From an uncultured Lachnospiraceae bacterium (GTDB taxonomy: Bacteria; Bacillota; Clostridia; Lachnospirales; Lachnospiraceae): 37,956 nucleotides of DNA. Positions 7,587 to 14,609 of the stretch are shown piece by piece. The stretch covers positions 1 through 37,956 of the forward strand of contig CADBRV010000078.1 in assembly GCA_902797185.1 (NCBI GenBank), given 5' to 3'. The position numbers and the translations under genes were made by a program. How positions within the stretch are numbered: the stretch's first letter is position 1; every line of letters starts with the position of its first letter. The notes beneath the pieces are model-generated. The model was not told the origin of the DNA and did no database searches. It worked only from the letters and a program-made list of their open reading frames with translations.

Positions 7587-8717
7587 TTATCCCTCCGTGG
7601 TACTGCCAGGTCCAGCCTGTCCCTGGGTATCATTCCCGTCCTGCTGGGAACCAGGCTCCGCGCCATCTCCCGGCACGGCTGGTGCATCTGCCTCATTCCC
7701 CGTGGCTTCTTCCTGCTTACGCTGTTTCTGCTGCAGCTTTTCTTCCTGCCTGCGCTGCTTCTCTTTTTCCTTCTCTTCCCGCTTGCGTTGCCTTTCTTTT
7801 TCTTTCTCTTCCTGCCTGCGCTGCTTTTCTTTTTCTTTCTCTTCCTGCCGCTTCTGGGCTTCCCGCTCCTTGTCCTGCTGCTTCCTCACTTTTTCTTTTT
7901 CCTTTTCTTCCGCTTTCCGCTGCTTTTCCAGCTCTTTGTCCTGGAGCTTTAAGCCGTGCTCGGCGGCTTTTGCCATCTTCTTTAAGTAATGGTCCGCCTG
8001 CTTCTGCTTCTTCTTATCCTCCCGGTACGGGTTATAGGTAAAGTAAGTCAGCGCCCCGATAATCAGGATCACGACGCCAGCCAAAGCAAAATACGGGATC
8101 ATGGTACGGTAACGGCTGTAATCCAGCTGCCGCAGCAGGAACATGAAAAGCATGGATGGAAAAAGAAGGAGATACAGCAGCTTGGTCAGAAAGTCCATGA
8201 CGAAAAAGCTGCGTTTGCCATTGGTAAGCAGGGTGCCTTCAATGGCGGTATAGAAAGCGCAGAACAAAGTAAGGCTGTCAGAAAAACCGTAAAAATAGCC
8301 TGTCAGGAAAATAAGGGCACAGGAAAGGACGAAGAAGGCAAACGCAGCACCCTGGTACCAGGCGATGCTGCGCTGGTTCATGCCTTCCAGCTTGTCCTTG
8401 CTGATGCCGTGCATGCCATACACCTGCATGCGGATCTGCTCTTCGAAAGCGTCATTTTCCGCTTTCTGGCGCTTTGCATCGTCATAGTTGTCCTTGACAG
8501 AAGAGAGGAAACGGTTTACATAATCCTGTTCGATCTTCAGCTGTTCGCTGCGCTGCATTTCGAAGCCTTTTGCGTATCCGGCTTCTTCTTCCAGCCTTCG
8601 GACCTGGTCCTCTTTGGGGTTTTTTACTTTGATGCTGCGCGGGTCCGGTGCTGAGCTTTCTTTCACCTCGTCCGCATCGACGATGATTTCGTCCTGCTTG
8701 TTTTCCGATTCATCCAT
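7587..8717 (-). CDS. Membrane protein with long charged C-terminal coiled coil
   Basis: 376 residues from the ATG at 8717 (GGGAGGG about 13 bases upstream); a TTG at 8768 is less likely. The acidic N-terminus has a helical segment (about 40-110). Four hydrophobic segments follow at about 122-141, 146-163, 177-195 and 208-227. From about 232 to 337 comes an extreme Lys/Glu/Gln/Arg repeat built on units such as KEKEKQRRQEE, predicted as a long cytoplasmic coiled coil or single alpha-helix. The end is Gly/Pro/Gln-rich. The helix is coded by pyrimidine-rich repeated DNA (about 7730-7945 on the plus strand). No family is recognised. Tight coupling to the DUF2974 hydrolase suggests it may anchor that enzyme at the membrane. 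Confidence 0.75.
   Translation of the reverse strand: MDESENKQDEIIVDADEVKESSAPDPRSIKVKNPKEDQVRRLEEEAGYAKGFEMQRSEQLKIEQDYVNRFLSSVKDNYDDAKRQKAENDAFEEQIRMQVYGMHGISKDKLEGMNQRSIAWYQGAAFAFFVLSCALIFLTGYFYGFSDSLTLFCAFYTAIEGTLLTNGKRSFFVMDFLTKLLYLLLFPSMLFMFLLRQLDYSRYRTMIPYFALAGVVILIIGALTYFTYNPYREDKKKQKQADHYLKKMAKAAEHGLKLQDKELEKQRKAEEKEKEKVRKQQDKEREAQKRQEEKEKEKQRRQEEKEKERQRKREEKEKEKQRRQEEKLQQKQRKQEEATGNEADAPAVPGDGAEPGSQQDGNDTQGQAGPGSTTEG
7730..7945. repeat. Imperfect internal coding repeat (Lys/Glu/Arg/Gln helix)
   Basis: Plus-strand TTTTTCTTTCTCTTCCTGCC-like units recur, coding for KEKEKQRRQEE variants of the membrane protein's C-terminal helix. Such repeats may change copy number between strains. Confidence 0.6.
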
Positions 8718-8804
8718 AAGTAAAACCTGTCCCTCCCGCTGCGGCCAAGGCCTGTTTCCTGCCGTCAATAGGAATGCCGGCGGCCGGTCCCGCCATTTCA
8801 GGCT

Positions 8805-8863
8805 GATGCCGGCATCTTCGTCAGATCCAAATGGTGCCCGGCATGAAGAAAGATGCCGGCATC
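8805..8863. repeat. Inverted repeat after yqeY (GATGCCGGCATC arms)
   Basis: GATGCCGGCATCTT at 8805-8818 pairs with AAGATGCCGGCATC at 8850-8863. Each core is itself a 12-bp palindrome. The repeat lies just downstream of yqeY. No T-run follows on the minus strand, so it is at most an atypical terminator or an mRNA-stabilising hairpin. Confidence 0.5.
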
Positions 8864-8889
8864 CTTTATGATCTAAGAAATTTGCAGCG

Positions 8890-9327
8890 TTATTTCGTCA
8901 TTTCGGATACGACCTGGTTGATCAGCTTTCCATCCGCTTTGCCTTTGAGCTGAGGCATAACCGTCTTCATGATGGCGCCCTTGTTGCCGGAAGCGATGAC
9001 GTCCGAACAGTTTTTCTCCAGAAATTCACGGATCTCTTCCTTAGACATCATCTGCGGCGCATAGCTGTTAATCACGTCATAACGATACTGGTATTCTTTG
9101 AGCAAATCTTCCCTTTCAGCGGGGCAGGTGTCGATCTGCTCTTTTGCCGTCTTGAGTTCCTTCATGATGGCGGCATTTACCATGTCCTCCGGGATGTTGT
9201 CCCTGCAGCCGGCATCGATCCCTGCCTTTTTCACGGCGGAAACCAGGGAGGAAACCACTGCCTTCTTCTCCTTGTCCCTTGCCTTCATTGCAGCGACCAT
9301 GTCTTTTTGTAAAACTTCCAGTGTCAT
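8890..9327 (-). CDS. yqeY: GatB/YqeY domain protein
   Basis: 145 residues, matching the usual length of stand-alone YqeY proteins. The start LEVLQKDMVAAMKARDKEKK, the central helical region with YQYRYDVINSYAPQMMSKEE, and the tail GNKGAIMKTVMPQLKGKADG are family-typical. The domain resembles the tail of GatB and is thought to bind tRNA; its precise role outside the amidotransferase is not established. It sits 31 bases downstream of the lysozyme-like gene with its own ribosome site (AAAGGAGC). In many Firmicutes yqeY follows rpsU; rpsU is not seen here. Confidence 0.88.
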   Translation of the reverse strand: MTLEVLQKDMVAAMKARDKEKKAVVSSLVSAVKKAGIDAGCRDNIPEDMVNAAIMKELKTAKEQIDTCPAEREDLLKEYQYRYDVINSYAPQMMSKEEIREFLEKNCSDVIASGNKGAIMKTVMPQLKGKADGKLINQVVSEMTK

Positions 9328-9358
9328 TTTCTATTGCTCCTTTCCTCTGCCGGCGCCG

Positions 9359-10123
9359 TTATGGCTCCAGCGGCTTTTTCACATATTGGTTTACCAGGCG
9401 GGCAAAGAACATATTTCCATAGGAATAGCGCCATCCGCCGTTATCTTTCACGGCAATTTCGGCGTCATAGGAAACCTTCTCCCCTTCGGATTTCTCCCTG
9501 GCATAAAGCACGGCAAGCTCATCCGAATATTTGCCTCCACGGCTCTGCACATAGGAAATAAAGTCCGGGCCATAGTTAAAGGCCTGCAGCACCGTATCCA
9601 TATCGACCCCGTCTTCCCTTGCCAGGATGATCAGCTGGGAAAAATAGCTGCAGATCTGGTGCATGGACTCATCCGTCGTCATGGTACTGCTGAAAAGCCC
9701 TGCCGCCTCGCTGGACTGCATGGCATTGCCGGATTCCATGTGCTGGGTTTCCACTTCGACGATTGCAAGCAGGTATTCGTGGTATTTGGAAATGCTGAAT
9801 TCCTTCTCATATTTGCGAAGGGTGGCATCCTGCTCTTTCGTCTCCTCGGAAATCTTTAAATTGCCCTGCCCGCTTTGGACCCGCTGGTAACGGACCACGG
9901 CCCCACGGATGATAAAGACTACCACCAGGATGGCAATTACAATTGCCACGATACCTGCCACGGTCCCACTGTTACGATGGACGTCTTTTCGGAAAAGGTC
10001 CATCCTGGTAAGCTCCTTTTCTGTCTCGCGTTCCCGTTCCACATTACGGCGCTTTGTTTTCCTCATTTCTTCCCGAAGGGAGATATTTTTATCGTCTCCG
10101 GGCCGGTCTTTTCTAAATGCCAT
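9359..10123 (-). CDS. Membrane-anchored lysozyme-like cell-wall hydrolase (CwlT/pfam13702 type)
   Basis: 254 residues. A basic cytoplasmic N-terminus (1-50) precedes one transmembrane helix at about 53-73 (VAGIVAIVIAILVVVFII). The extracellular domain matches the lysozyme-like transglycosylase domain of CwlT-type proteins: YLLAIVEVETQ (catalytic Glu likely 123 or 125), GNAMQSSEA (132-140), QAFNYGPDFISYV and a later YSDELAVLYA. It should cleave peptidoglycan glycan strands near the membrane. The second NlpC/P60 domain found in conjugative CwlT is missing, and no conjugation genes are near, so a housekeeping role is likelier. Confidence 0.82.
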   Translation of the reverse strand: MAFRKDRPGDDKNISLREEMRKTKRRNVERERETEKELTRMDLFRKDVHRNSGTVAGIVAIVIAILVVVFIIRGAVVRYQRVQSGQGNLKISEETKEQDATLRKYEKEFSISKYHEYLLAIVEVETQHMESGNAMQSSEAAGLFSSTMTTDESMHQICSYFSQLIILAREDGVDMDTVLQAFNYGPDFISYVQSRGGKYSDELAVLYAREKSEGEKVSYDAEIAVKDNGGWRYSYGNMFFARLVNQYVKKPLEP

Positions 10124-10167
10124 ATCCTATGTCTCGTCCGAATCTCTCCCCAATTTTAATTCATTTT

Positions 10168-10191
10168 ATTATACTGATTTTTACCGTAAAA
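10168..10191 (-). promoter_or_regulatory. Probable -10 element with overlapping palindrome upstream of the lysozyme-like gene
   Basis: On the minus strand TATAAT (10173-10168) lies 45 bases before the start codon. No good -35 is present. Instead a perfect palindrome, TTTTAC-C-GTAAAA (10179-10191), occupies the spacer region just upstream, a natural place for a regulator. Confidence 0.4.
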
Positions 10192-10200
10192 TACCAGTAG

Positions 10201-10983
10201 TTACAGCAGGCTTTCCAGCTCCCTGGACAGCGCTGCCGGGTCCTCCAGGATTGTGGACGCGCCATGGGCATGCAGGAAGCTTTCACTGCGGAACCCCCAT
10301 CCTACGCTAAGGCACCAGAGCCCTGAATTTTTTGCGGTTAGAAGGTCCACTTCCGAATCTCCCACATACACGGCTTCTTCCTTGGATACGCCCAGCTGTT
10401 TCAGGGCTGCTTCCACCATGTCCGGGGCAGGCTTCCTGTGCATGCCTTCCTGTTCGCCAATGGAGACCTCGAACCTGCCCGGGAAATAATCCGCTACCAG
10501 CTGCTGCACGGCCGCGTCAATCTTGTTGGAGACGACTGCCTTGGGGATCCCTTTTTCCTTTAAAAAGTCCAGCACTTCCAGGATGCCGTCATATGGCTTT
10601 GTATCGATATTGCCATGGTCCGGATAGTACTGCGCGAAATCATCCGTAATAATGCGAATCTTTTCCTTCCAGTCCGGCTGGTCTAAGATCGAAACCGCCT
10701 TCTCCAGCTTTTCCCACTGCCCCTCTGTCCATCCCTGCTGCAGGACCTCTTCCCGGGTTTCTCCCACATGTTCCAAAAGTCCTTCCGGTACGCCTTCCCC
10801 GCAGAGGATGGCGCGCTGCACGGCCACCAGGATCCCGCTGCCGAAGAAACGGGTCACTTCCTTTTTCAGATAAGGGAACTGTAAGCCCGCTTTCCCAAAT
10901 GCGCGCACCAAGGCATTGCGCAGGTCCTCCCCGGTATCCAGTACCGTGCCATCCATATCAAAAACAACTGCTTTCAGTTTCAT
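10201..10983 (-). CDS. HAD-superfamily hydrolase, phosphoglycolate phosphatase-like
   Basis: 260 residues. Motif I is FDMDGTVLDTG (8-18, nucleophile Asp9 and acid Asp11). A helical cap of Gph/PGMB type follows. Motif II is AVVSNK, motif III includes HRKPAPDM, and motif IV is VYVGDSEVDL. This is a Mg-dependent phosphatase of the phosphoglycolate phosphatase/beta-phosphoglucomutase group. The GxSxSK-type feature of mutases is not evident, so phosphatase is preferred; the true substrate is unknown. It is transcribed from its own promoter at 11046-11074. Ribosome site AAAGGAG precedes the ATG. Confidence 0.88.
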   Translation of the reverse strand: MKLKAVVFDMDGTVLDTGEDLRNALVRAFGKAGLQFPYLKKEVTRFFGSGILVAVQRAILCGEGVPEGLLEHVGETREEVLQQGWTEGQWEKLEKAVSILDQPDWKEKIRIITDDFAQYYPDHGNIDTKPYDGILEVLDFLKEKGIPKAVVSNKIDAAVQQLVADYFPGRFEVSIGEQEGMHRKPAPDMVEAALKQLGVSKEEAVYVGDSEVDLLTAKNSGLWCLSVGWGFRSESFLHAHGASTILEDPAALSRELESLL

Positions 10984-11045
10984 GAAATTCTCCTTTACAC
11001 TGCATCATGAGAAAAGTGGTAATGCCTGCCATATCCCTATATGCC

Positions 11046-11074
11046 AGTATATTTTTATGGCATGGATCCCACAA
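11046..11074 (-). promoter_or_regulatory. Sigma-A type promoter for the HAD hydrolase gene
   Basis: On the minus strand TTGTGG (11074-11069), a 17-base spacer, then TATACT (11051-11046). The start codon is at 10983, giving a leader of about 55 bases with AAAGGAG near its end. Confidence 0.7.
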
Positions 11075-11118
11075 TTACTCCAACAATTATCTGGATTAAC
11101 CTGAAATAAAATTTTATG

Positions 11119-11163
11119 AAAAAAAGGCTCCCGCCCTTGCAAATAATGCAAAGTGGAAGCCCC
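11119..11163 (-). terminator. Rho-independent terminator after the DUF975 gene and its decayed tail
   Basis: On the minus strand GGCTTCC (11161-11155) pairs with GGGAGCC (11132-11126, one G-U), with extra pairing in the loop, followed by seven T. It begins seven bases past a stop at 11170, not after the present stop at 11319. This suggests the gene once ended at 11170. Confidence 0.8.
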
Positions 11164-11169
11164 CTCTTA

Positions 11170-11318
11170 TCATTTCGCCATCCTGCAGGCGCACTCCATG
11201 GCCGCGGCTGCCCGGCCATTTCCGCCATCCTGAATGTTCCGGCTTTTCCAGACATCCTGGCCGTTTCTGCCGTTCCAGCCGCCCTGGCCGTTTAACCATT
11301 CCAGCCGTCCTGGCCGTT
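11170..11318 (-). pseudogene. Decayed 3' extension of the DUF975 Gly/Asn/Trp repeat tail
   Basis: Downstream of the TGA at 11319-11321 the repeat coding for GWNG/NGQ units continues: one more unit in frame (NGQDGWNG), then a second in-frame stop (TAA in GGTTAAAC) where one base is missing. In the shifted frame the pattern resumes (NGQGGWNGRNGQDVWKSRN) and runs to a stop at 11170, directly before the terminator. So the original protein was probably about 50 residues longer, or the tail length varies between strains. Confidence 0.65.
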
Positions 11319-11445
11319 TCAACCATTCCAGCCATCCTGGCTGTTTCCGCCGTTCCAGCCGTTCCCGTCGTTCCAGCCGTTCCCGTCGTTCCAGCCGCCC
11401 TGGCCGTTCCCGCCATTCCAGCTGTTCCCGCCGTTCGCATTCTTC
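11230..11445. repeat. Tandem coding repeat (Trp-Asn-Gly-rich units)
   Basis: Imperfect units coding for GGWNGGNGQ/GWNDGN on the minus strand, seen on the plus strand as alternating CCGTTCCAGCC and CCTGGCCGTT. It spans the live end and the dead extension of the DUF975 gene. Confidence 0.7.
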
Positions 11446-12140
11446 CAATATTCTTCCTGTCCGGTGAGGGCAAGATACAACTGGGCATCGGTCTGGTAAT
11501 AATATGGGTTTACATAAAAGAAACCCGCCAGCCCCATCGTCACAGCGCTCAGAAGGAACCATCCGATAAAGGAAAGGTCCAGCACGAAAACGTTCCATTT
11601 CTGCCCGTCCATGATTTCCCTGGACCTGGTAATGGCTTCATTGGCATCCATGTACGGGTTCTCCGAAAGGATGTAAGGCACCATCCGGTAAGAATAGGCT
11701 TTAATAAGGCCCGGTACAATAAATAAAAGGGACCATAAGAAAATATACAGTTCTTTTAAAAACATCGTCAAGGTCACATTCCAGTAGCGGCCGTTCCCGA
11801 AAGCAAACCCGATGTCTCCAGCCTGTGCATCGGCTCCTTTTGCCTGGTGCAGGAAGAAGTTTTTCGCGCCCATTGTCAAAGGCTGCAGCAGGAAAATCGA
11901 CAAAATCACCGAAATGATGCCGATCCCAAGCAGGAGGGAGGCAATCCCGGCATAATAGGCAGGATCCAGGCTAAGCCCTCCGATGCTGGACCCATTTCCC
12001 GATGACTGCTGCGAATAATTTGTATAGATCGAGCTGCCGCCTCCTAGTAAGCCGATCACCAAAGCAGCCAGCACGCTGCCCCAGTAATTACGTTTAAATG
12101 TCCTGGCGCCCTTTTGTTTTAATTCCGCCCTTGTCCACAT
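11319..12140 (-). CDS. DUF975 integral membrane protein with Gly/Asn/Trp-rich tail
   Basis: 273 residues beginning MWTRAELKQKGARTFKRNYW, the diagnostic opening of DUF975. Hydrophobic segments lie at about 20-35, 63-87, 125-145 and 187-210, with YRMVPYILSENPYMDANEAI between them as in the family. Residues 235-273 form a low-complexity tail of NGGNSWNGG/GWNDGN repeats, probably cytoplasmic and disordered. Function is unknown in the family. The stop arises inside the repeat array; the tail continues out of frame to 11170, where a terminator stands. GAAAGG lies about 10 bases before the ATG. A 7-bp inverted repeat (GAGGCAG/CTGCCTC, 12167-12218) is in the leader. Confidence 0.87.
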   Translation of the reverse strand: MWTRAELKQKGARTFKRNYWGSVLAALVIGLLGGGSSIYTNYSQQSSGNGSSIGGLSLDPAYYAGIASLLLGIGIISVILSIFLLQPLTMGAKNFFLHQAKGADAQAGDIGFAFGNGRYWNVTLTMFLKELYIFLWSLLFIVPGLIKAYSYRMVPYILSENPYMDANEAITRSREIMDGQKWNVFVLDLSFIGWFLLSAVTMGLAGFFYVNPYYYQTDAQLYLALTGQEEYWKNANGGNSWNGGNGQGGWNDGNGWNDGNGWNGGNSQDGWNG

Positions 12141-12585
12141 AAAAATTTTTCCTTTCTTCCTTTATCGAGGCAGATCCTGCCATCCACTCGTCCTTCTACA
12201 GCCTTCCGAAGCTGCCTCACTTTTTGCCATTATATCATACCGATTCAAGACAGATGTAAATTATTGGACAAAGAACCAAAAGATCAAAATGCTGGGAACA
12301 GCCTGCCTTATAGCCCGGCGGATATGCGTCCAGCTTCATTTCCGATATGTAGCAGACGGGATGCGTCCCACTCTTCTCCAATAAAATCTTTCTTGTATCC
12401 TGCCCTCCGTTTCTAAAAACCGACTTGCGTCTTTCCCTGCTTTTCTATATGATGTAGGTCAGATAGAAAACCGTGCGGGAGGAGCACGTAGGACATACAG
12501 GCATGGCATGCTTTCTCGCGCCACGCGACATAACCGCGCGAAAGACGCGATGGACATGGCAGAATAAAAAAAGAAGGGAACGCAC
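12141..12585. other. Divergent intergenic region, 445 bases
   Basis: No gene seen. For the leftward DUF975 gene there is TATAAT (12234-12229, minus) with a weak TTACAT 19 bases upstream, and a leader hairpin at 12167-12218. For the rightward DUF1292 gene there is a promoter at 12425-12453 and a GC-rich hairpin in the leader (CTTTCTCGCG about 12511 with CGCGCGAAAG ending about 12545, one mismatch). The middle (12260-12420) holds nothing I can assign. Confidence 0.5.
12425..12453 (+). promoter_or_regulatory. Probable promoter for the DUF1292 gene
   Basis: TTGCGT (12425-12430), 17-base spacer, TATGAT (12448-12453). The leader is about 125 bases and contains a GC-rich hairpin. Confidence 0.55.
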
Positions 12586-12882
12586 ATGGGAAAATCCAGG
12601 AAAAAGAAACACCAGAACCGCCCGGATGACGTGGAGGCAGAAGAAGTCAGCATCATCACTTTGACTGACGAGGATGGCAATACCAGTGAATATGAATATC
12701 TGGAAACCATCGAATACAAGGACAAGGAATACTGTGTCCTTTATCCGAATACCGGCAGAGAAGACGAAGACTTTATCATCTGTGAAGTTGTCTCCGAACC
12801 CGGCAGCAATGAAGCAACCTATAAAGGCGTCGAAAGCGAAAAGGTCATGAACAAAGTATTCGAGATCTTCAAGAATAACTAA
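12586..12882 (+). CDS. DUF1292 domain protein
   Basis: 98 residues. After a basic start (MGKSRKKKHQ), the core ITLTDEDGNTSEYEYLETIE, then KDKEYCVLYPN and DFIICEVVSE, is the DUF1292 pattern (a small all-beta domain). DUF1292 genes often sit beside yqgF/yrrK (Holliday junction resolvase-like) and alaS in Firmicutes; they are not here. Function unknown. GAAGGGA lies eight bases before the ATG. It is the only clearly coding plus-strand protein gene in the window and ends at a strong terminator. Confidence 0.88.
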   Translation: MGKSRKKKHQNRPDDVEAEEVSIITLTDEDGNTSEYEYLETIEYKDKEYCVLYPNTGREDEDFIICEVVSEPGSNEATYKGVESEKVMNKVFEIFKNN

Positions 12883-12942
12883 AGAGGGCTTTTATCCAGA
12901 TCAAAAAATGATTCCGGACTTAACTTCCGCTTAAAATAGTAA

Positions 12943-12979
12943 GGACTTCCAAGCCGAATGGCCTGGAAGCCCTTTTTTT
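12943..12979 (+). terminator. Rho-independent terminator of the DUF1292 gene
   Basis: GGACTTCCAAGCC (12943-12955) pairs with GGCCTGGAAGCCC (12960-12972) at 11 of 13 positions around a short loop, followed by seven T. Confidence 0.85.
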
Positions 12980-13041
12980 ACTGGTTCATAAGCTGGCAGT
13001 TTTTCGAACTGCCCGGTATAAAAGCACAGGTTGGAAATGGA

Positions 13042-13806
13042 TTACTGCTGGTCCAGATAGTTATAAACCACCTTCGGGAATCCCAGTGTCAGGTTACAGA
13101 TGATATGGCTGCAGGATACAATCTCTCGTACCGGCAGGTCATTCATCGGGCATTTTACATGGTCGAAGAACTGCAGGCGGGCATCCCCGGTCCAGGCTTC
13201 CAGAAGCTCTACATTTTCCGGCTTGGTCTGTACCACGATCATCTCAGCGATGCGGAGACCCTGGTTCTCGGAATAACCCGGCACGAGCTTTAACATATAG
13301 TTCGGCTCGGTAAGCTGGCGGACGGCTTCCTTCTCTTCCAGCGGATAATATTTGTAAGTCATTGTGGCGTTGGCAATGCGGAACGGATGCTCCCTGCCGT
13401 AATCCAATGTGCCCACTACCGTATTGTCATCGACGTAGAGGCTGGGATGGCCCGGCTTTTTCGGATAAGCGTGGGCTTCCCTGCCGCTGGCCATGGCCTC
13501 GAAATTGTCCAGGTACATCTGGTGCAGGTATTCGCCCCTTACCCCCTTGTAGGAAACCGGGATTGCCTGCCCGCACTCCGTGTAATCGCCATAACCGGTC
13601 GCCTGAGGCATGCGCATCATTTCAAAACGGACCAGCGGCTCTTCCACCAATTCCAATGGTTCCGGCACTACTTTCTTCAATGCGTCCCAGTCGGTCTTGT
13701 AGACGATGTACATATGTTCCCGGTTAAGGAAACGGTGTGCCGTCTGCGGGATCGGGGAAGAGGAAAGCGGCGTAGATGCATATTTTAATACTTCTTCTTT
13801 CGTCAT
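13042..13806 (-). CDS. Acetoacetate decarboxylase family protein
   Basis: 254 residues from the ATG at 13806, chosen because AAAGGAG lies seven bases before it and because known family members start in the same way; an in-frame start at 13866 is less likely. The catalytic lysine pair is present in AYPKKPGHP (Lys116/Lys117, matching Lys115/116 of the clostridial enzyme). VGTLDYG, PNYMLKLVPG, EAWTGDARLQ, NDLPVREIVS and the C-terminal YNYLDQ are all typical. The family forms Schiff bases with beta-keto acids; members include true acetoacetate decarboxylase and relatives with aldolase or dehydratase activity. No solvent-pathway genes adjoin it, so acetone formation is not implied. It is monocistronic, with a hairpin repeat upstream. 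Confidence 0.9.
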   Translation of the reverse strand: MTKEEVLKYASTPLSSSPIPQTAHRFLNREHMYIVYKTDWDALKKVVPEPLELVEEPLVRFEMMRMPQATGYGDYTECGQAIPVSYKGVRGEYLHQMYLDNFEAMASGREAHAYPKKPGHPSLYVDDNTVVGTLDYGREHPFRIANATMTYKYYPLEEKEAVRQLTEPNYMLKLVPGYSENQGLRIAEMIVVQTKPENVELLEAWTGDARLQFFDHVKCPMNDLPVREIVSCSHIICNLTLGFPKVVYNYLDQQ

Positions 13807-13861
13807 GATGTTCTCCTTTTTTATGTCATAACTGCCATTACGTGACAGGGAAATGGCGCTG

Positions 13862-13898
13862 GCCATGCCTCACACGAAGTGCTGGTTTCTGGCATGGC
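13862..13898. repeat. Dispersed hairpin, copy B (GCCATGCC/GGCATGGC)
   Basis: Perfect 8-bp arms 13862-13869 and 13891-13898 with a 21-base loop that itself can pair (CAC/GTG). The stem and loop resemble copy A at 17837 and copy C at 26949, with compensating base changes. It lies in the gap before the decarboxylase gene. Confidence 0.65.
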
Positions 13899-13906
13899 TC
13901 TCAACA

Positions 13907-14581
13907 TTAAGTTTCATACTTTTCTACGATTTCACCCTGTTTTTTATATACAGAATTGCCCGGGATGACGCCCCTGACCATGGAAAGCGGATAGACATTG
14001 GTGTGGCGGCCGATGACCGTGCCCGGGTTCATGACCGTGTTGCATCCGATTTCCACGTAGTCGCCCAGCATGGCGCCGAATTTCTTAAGGCCGGTTTCGA
14101 TATGCCCGTCTTTGCCTTTGACCACCACCAGGGTACGGTCTGCCTTGACATTGGAAGTAATGGAGCCGGCGCCCATGTGCGCATGGAATCCCAGTATAGA
14201 GTCTCCCACATAATTGTAATGAGGCACCTGGACATGGTTGAAAATCACATCGTTTTTTATTTCCGTGGAATTGCCGATGACGCAGTTTTTGCCAATGATG
14301 GCTTTGCCCCGGATAAACGCGCACTGGCGCACTTCGGTATCCTCATCGATAATCAGCGGGCCGTTCAGCTCTGCGGTGGGCGCAATCTTGACGGATTTGG
14401 CAATCCAGATCTCTTCCCCTCTCTTTTCAAACTTTTCCGGATCCAGCGTCGGACCGAGTTTTCGGATAAAATCCGCAATCCTGGGAAGCACCTCCCAAGG
14501 GTAGGTTACGCCCTGGAACAGTTCCCGGGCGATGGTCTCGTTTAAATCATAGAGGTTTTCAATTGTACACTCTTCCAACAT
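13907..14581 (-). CDS. Left-handed beta-helix acyltransferase-like protein (GlmU C-terminal-like)
   Basis: 224 residues. From about residue 60 the hexapeptide pattern runs through (IAKSVKIAPTAELNGP, CAFIRGKAIIGKNCVIGNS, VIFNHVQVPHYNYVGDS, then HMGAGSITSNVK and IGCNTVMNPGTVIGRHTNVYP). HYNYVGDS and GAGSITSN closely match the acetyl-CoA/acceptor region of GlmU. The N-terminal nucleotidyltransferase domain is absent; instead there is a 55-residue helical start. Such proteins are often labelled UDP-N-acetylglucosamine pyrophosphorylase, but that activity cannot come from this domain; sugar-phosphate acetyltransfer is the better guess. It lies 28 bases downstream of topB. Confidence 0.82.
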   Translation of the reverse strand: MLEECTIENLYDLNETIARELFQGVTYPWEVLPRIADFIRKLGPTLDPEKFEKRGEEIWIAKSVKIAPTAELNGPLIIDEDTEVRQCAFIRGKAIIGKNCVIGNSTEIKNDVIFNHVQVPHYNYVGDSILGFHAHMGAGSITSNVKADRTLVVVKGKDGHIETGLKKFGAMLGDYVEIGCNTVMNPGTVIGRHTNVYPLSMVRGVIPGNSVYKKQGEIVEKYET

Positions 14582-14609
14582 ACTTCCAATAACTCCAATC
14601 TAGTAATTT

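Noticed and set aside
11114..11488. Minus-strand open frame rich in Gly/Thr/Ala repeats
   Set aside because: It is an alternative frame of the DUF975 repeat array, with no start signal of its own.
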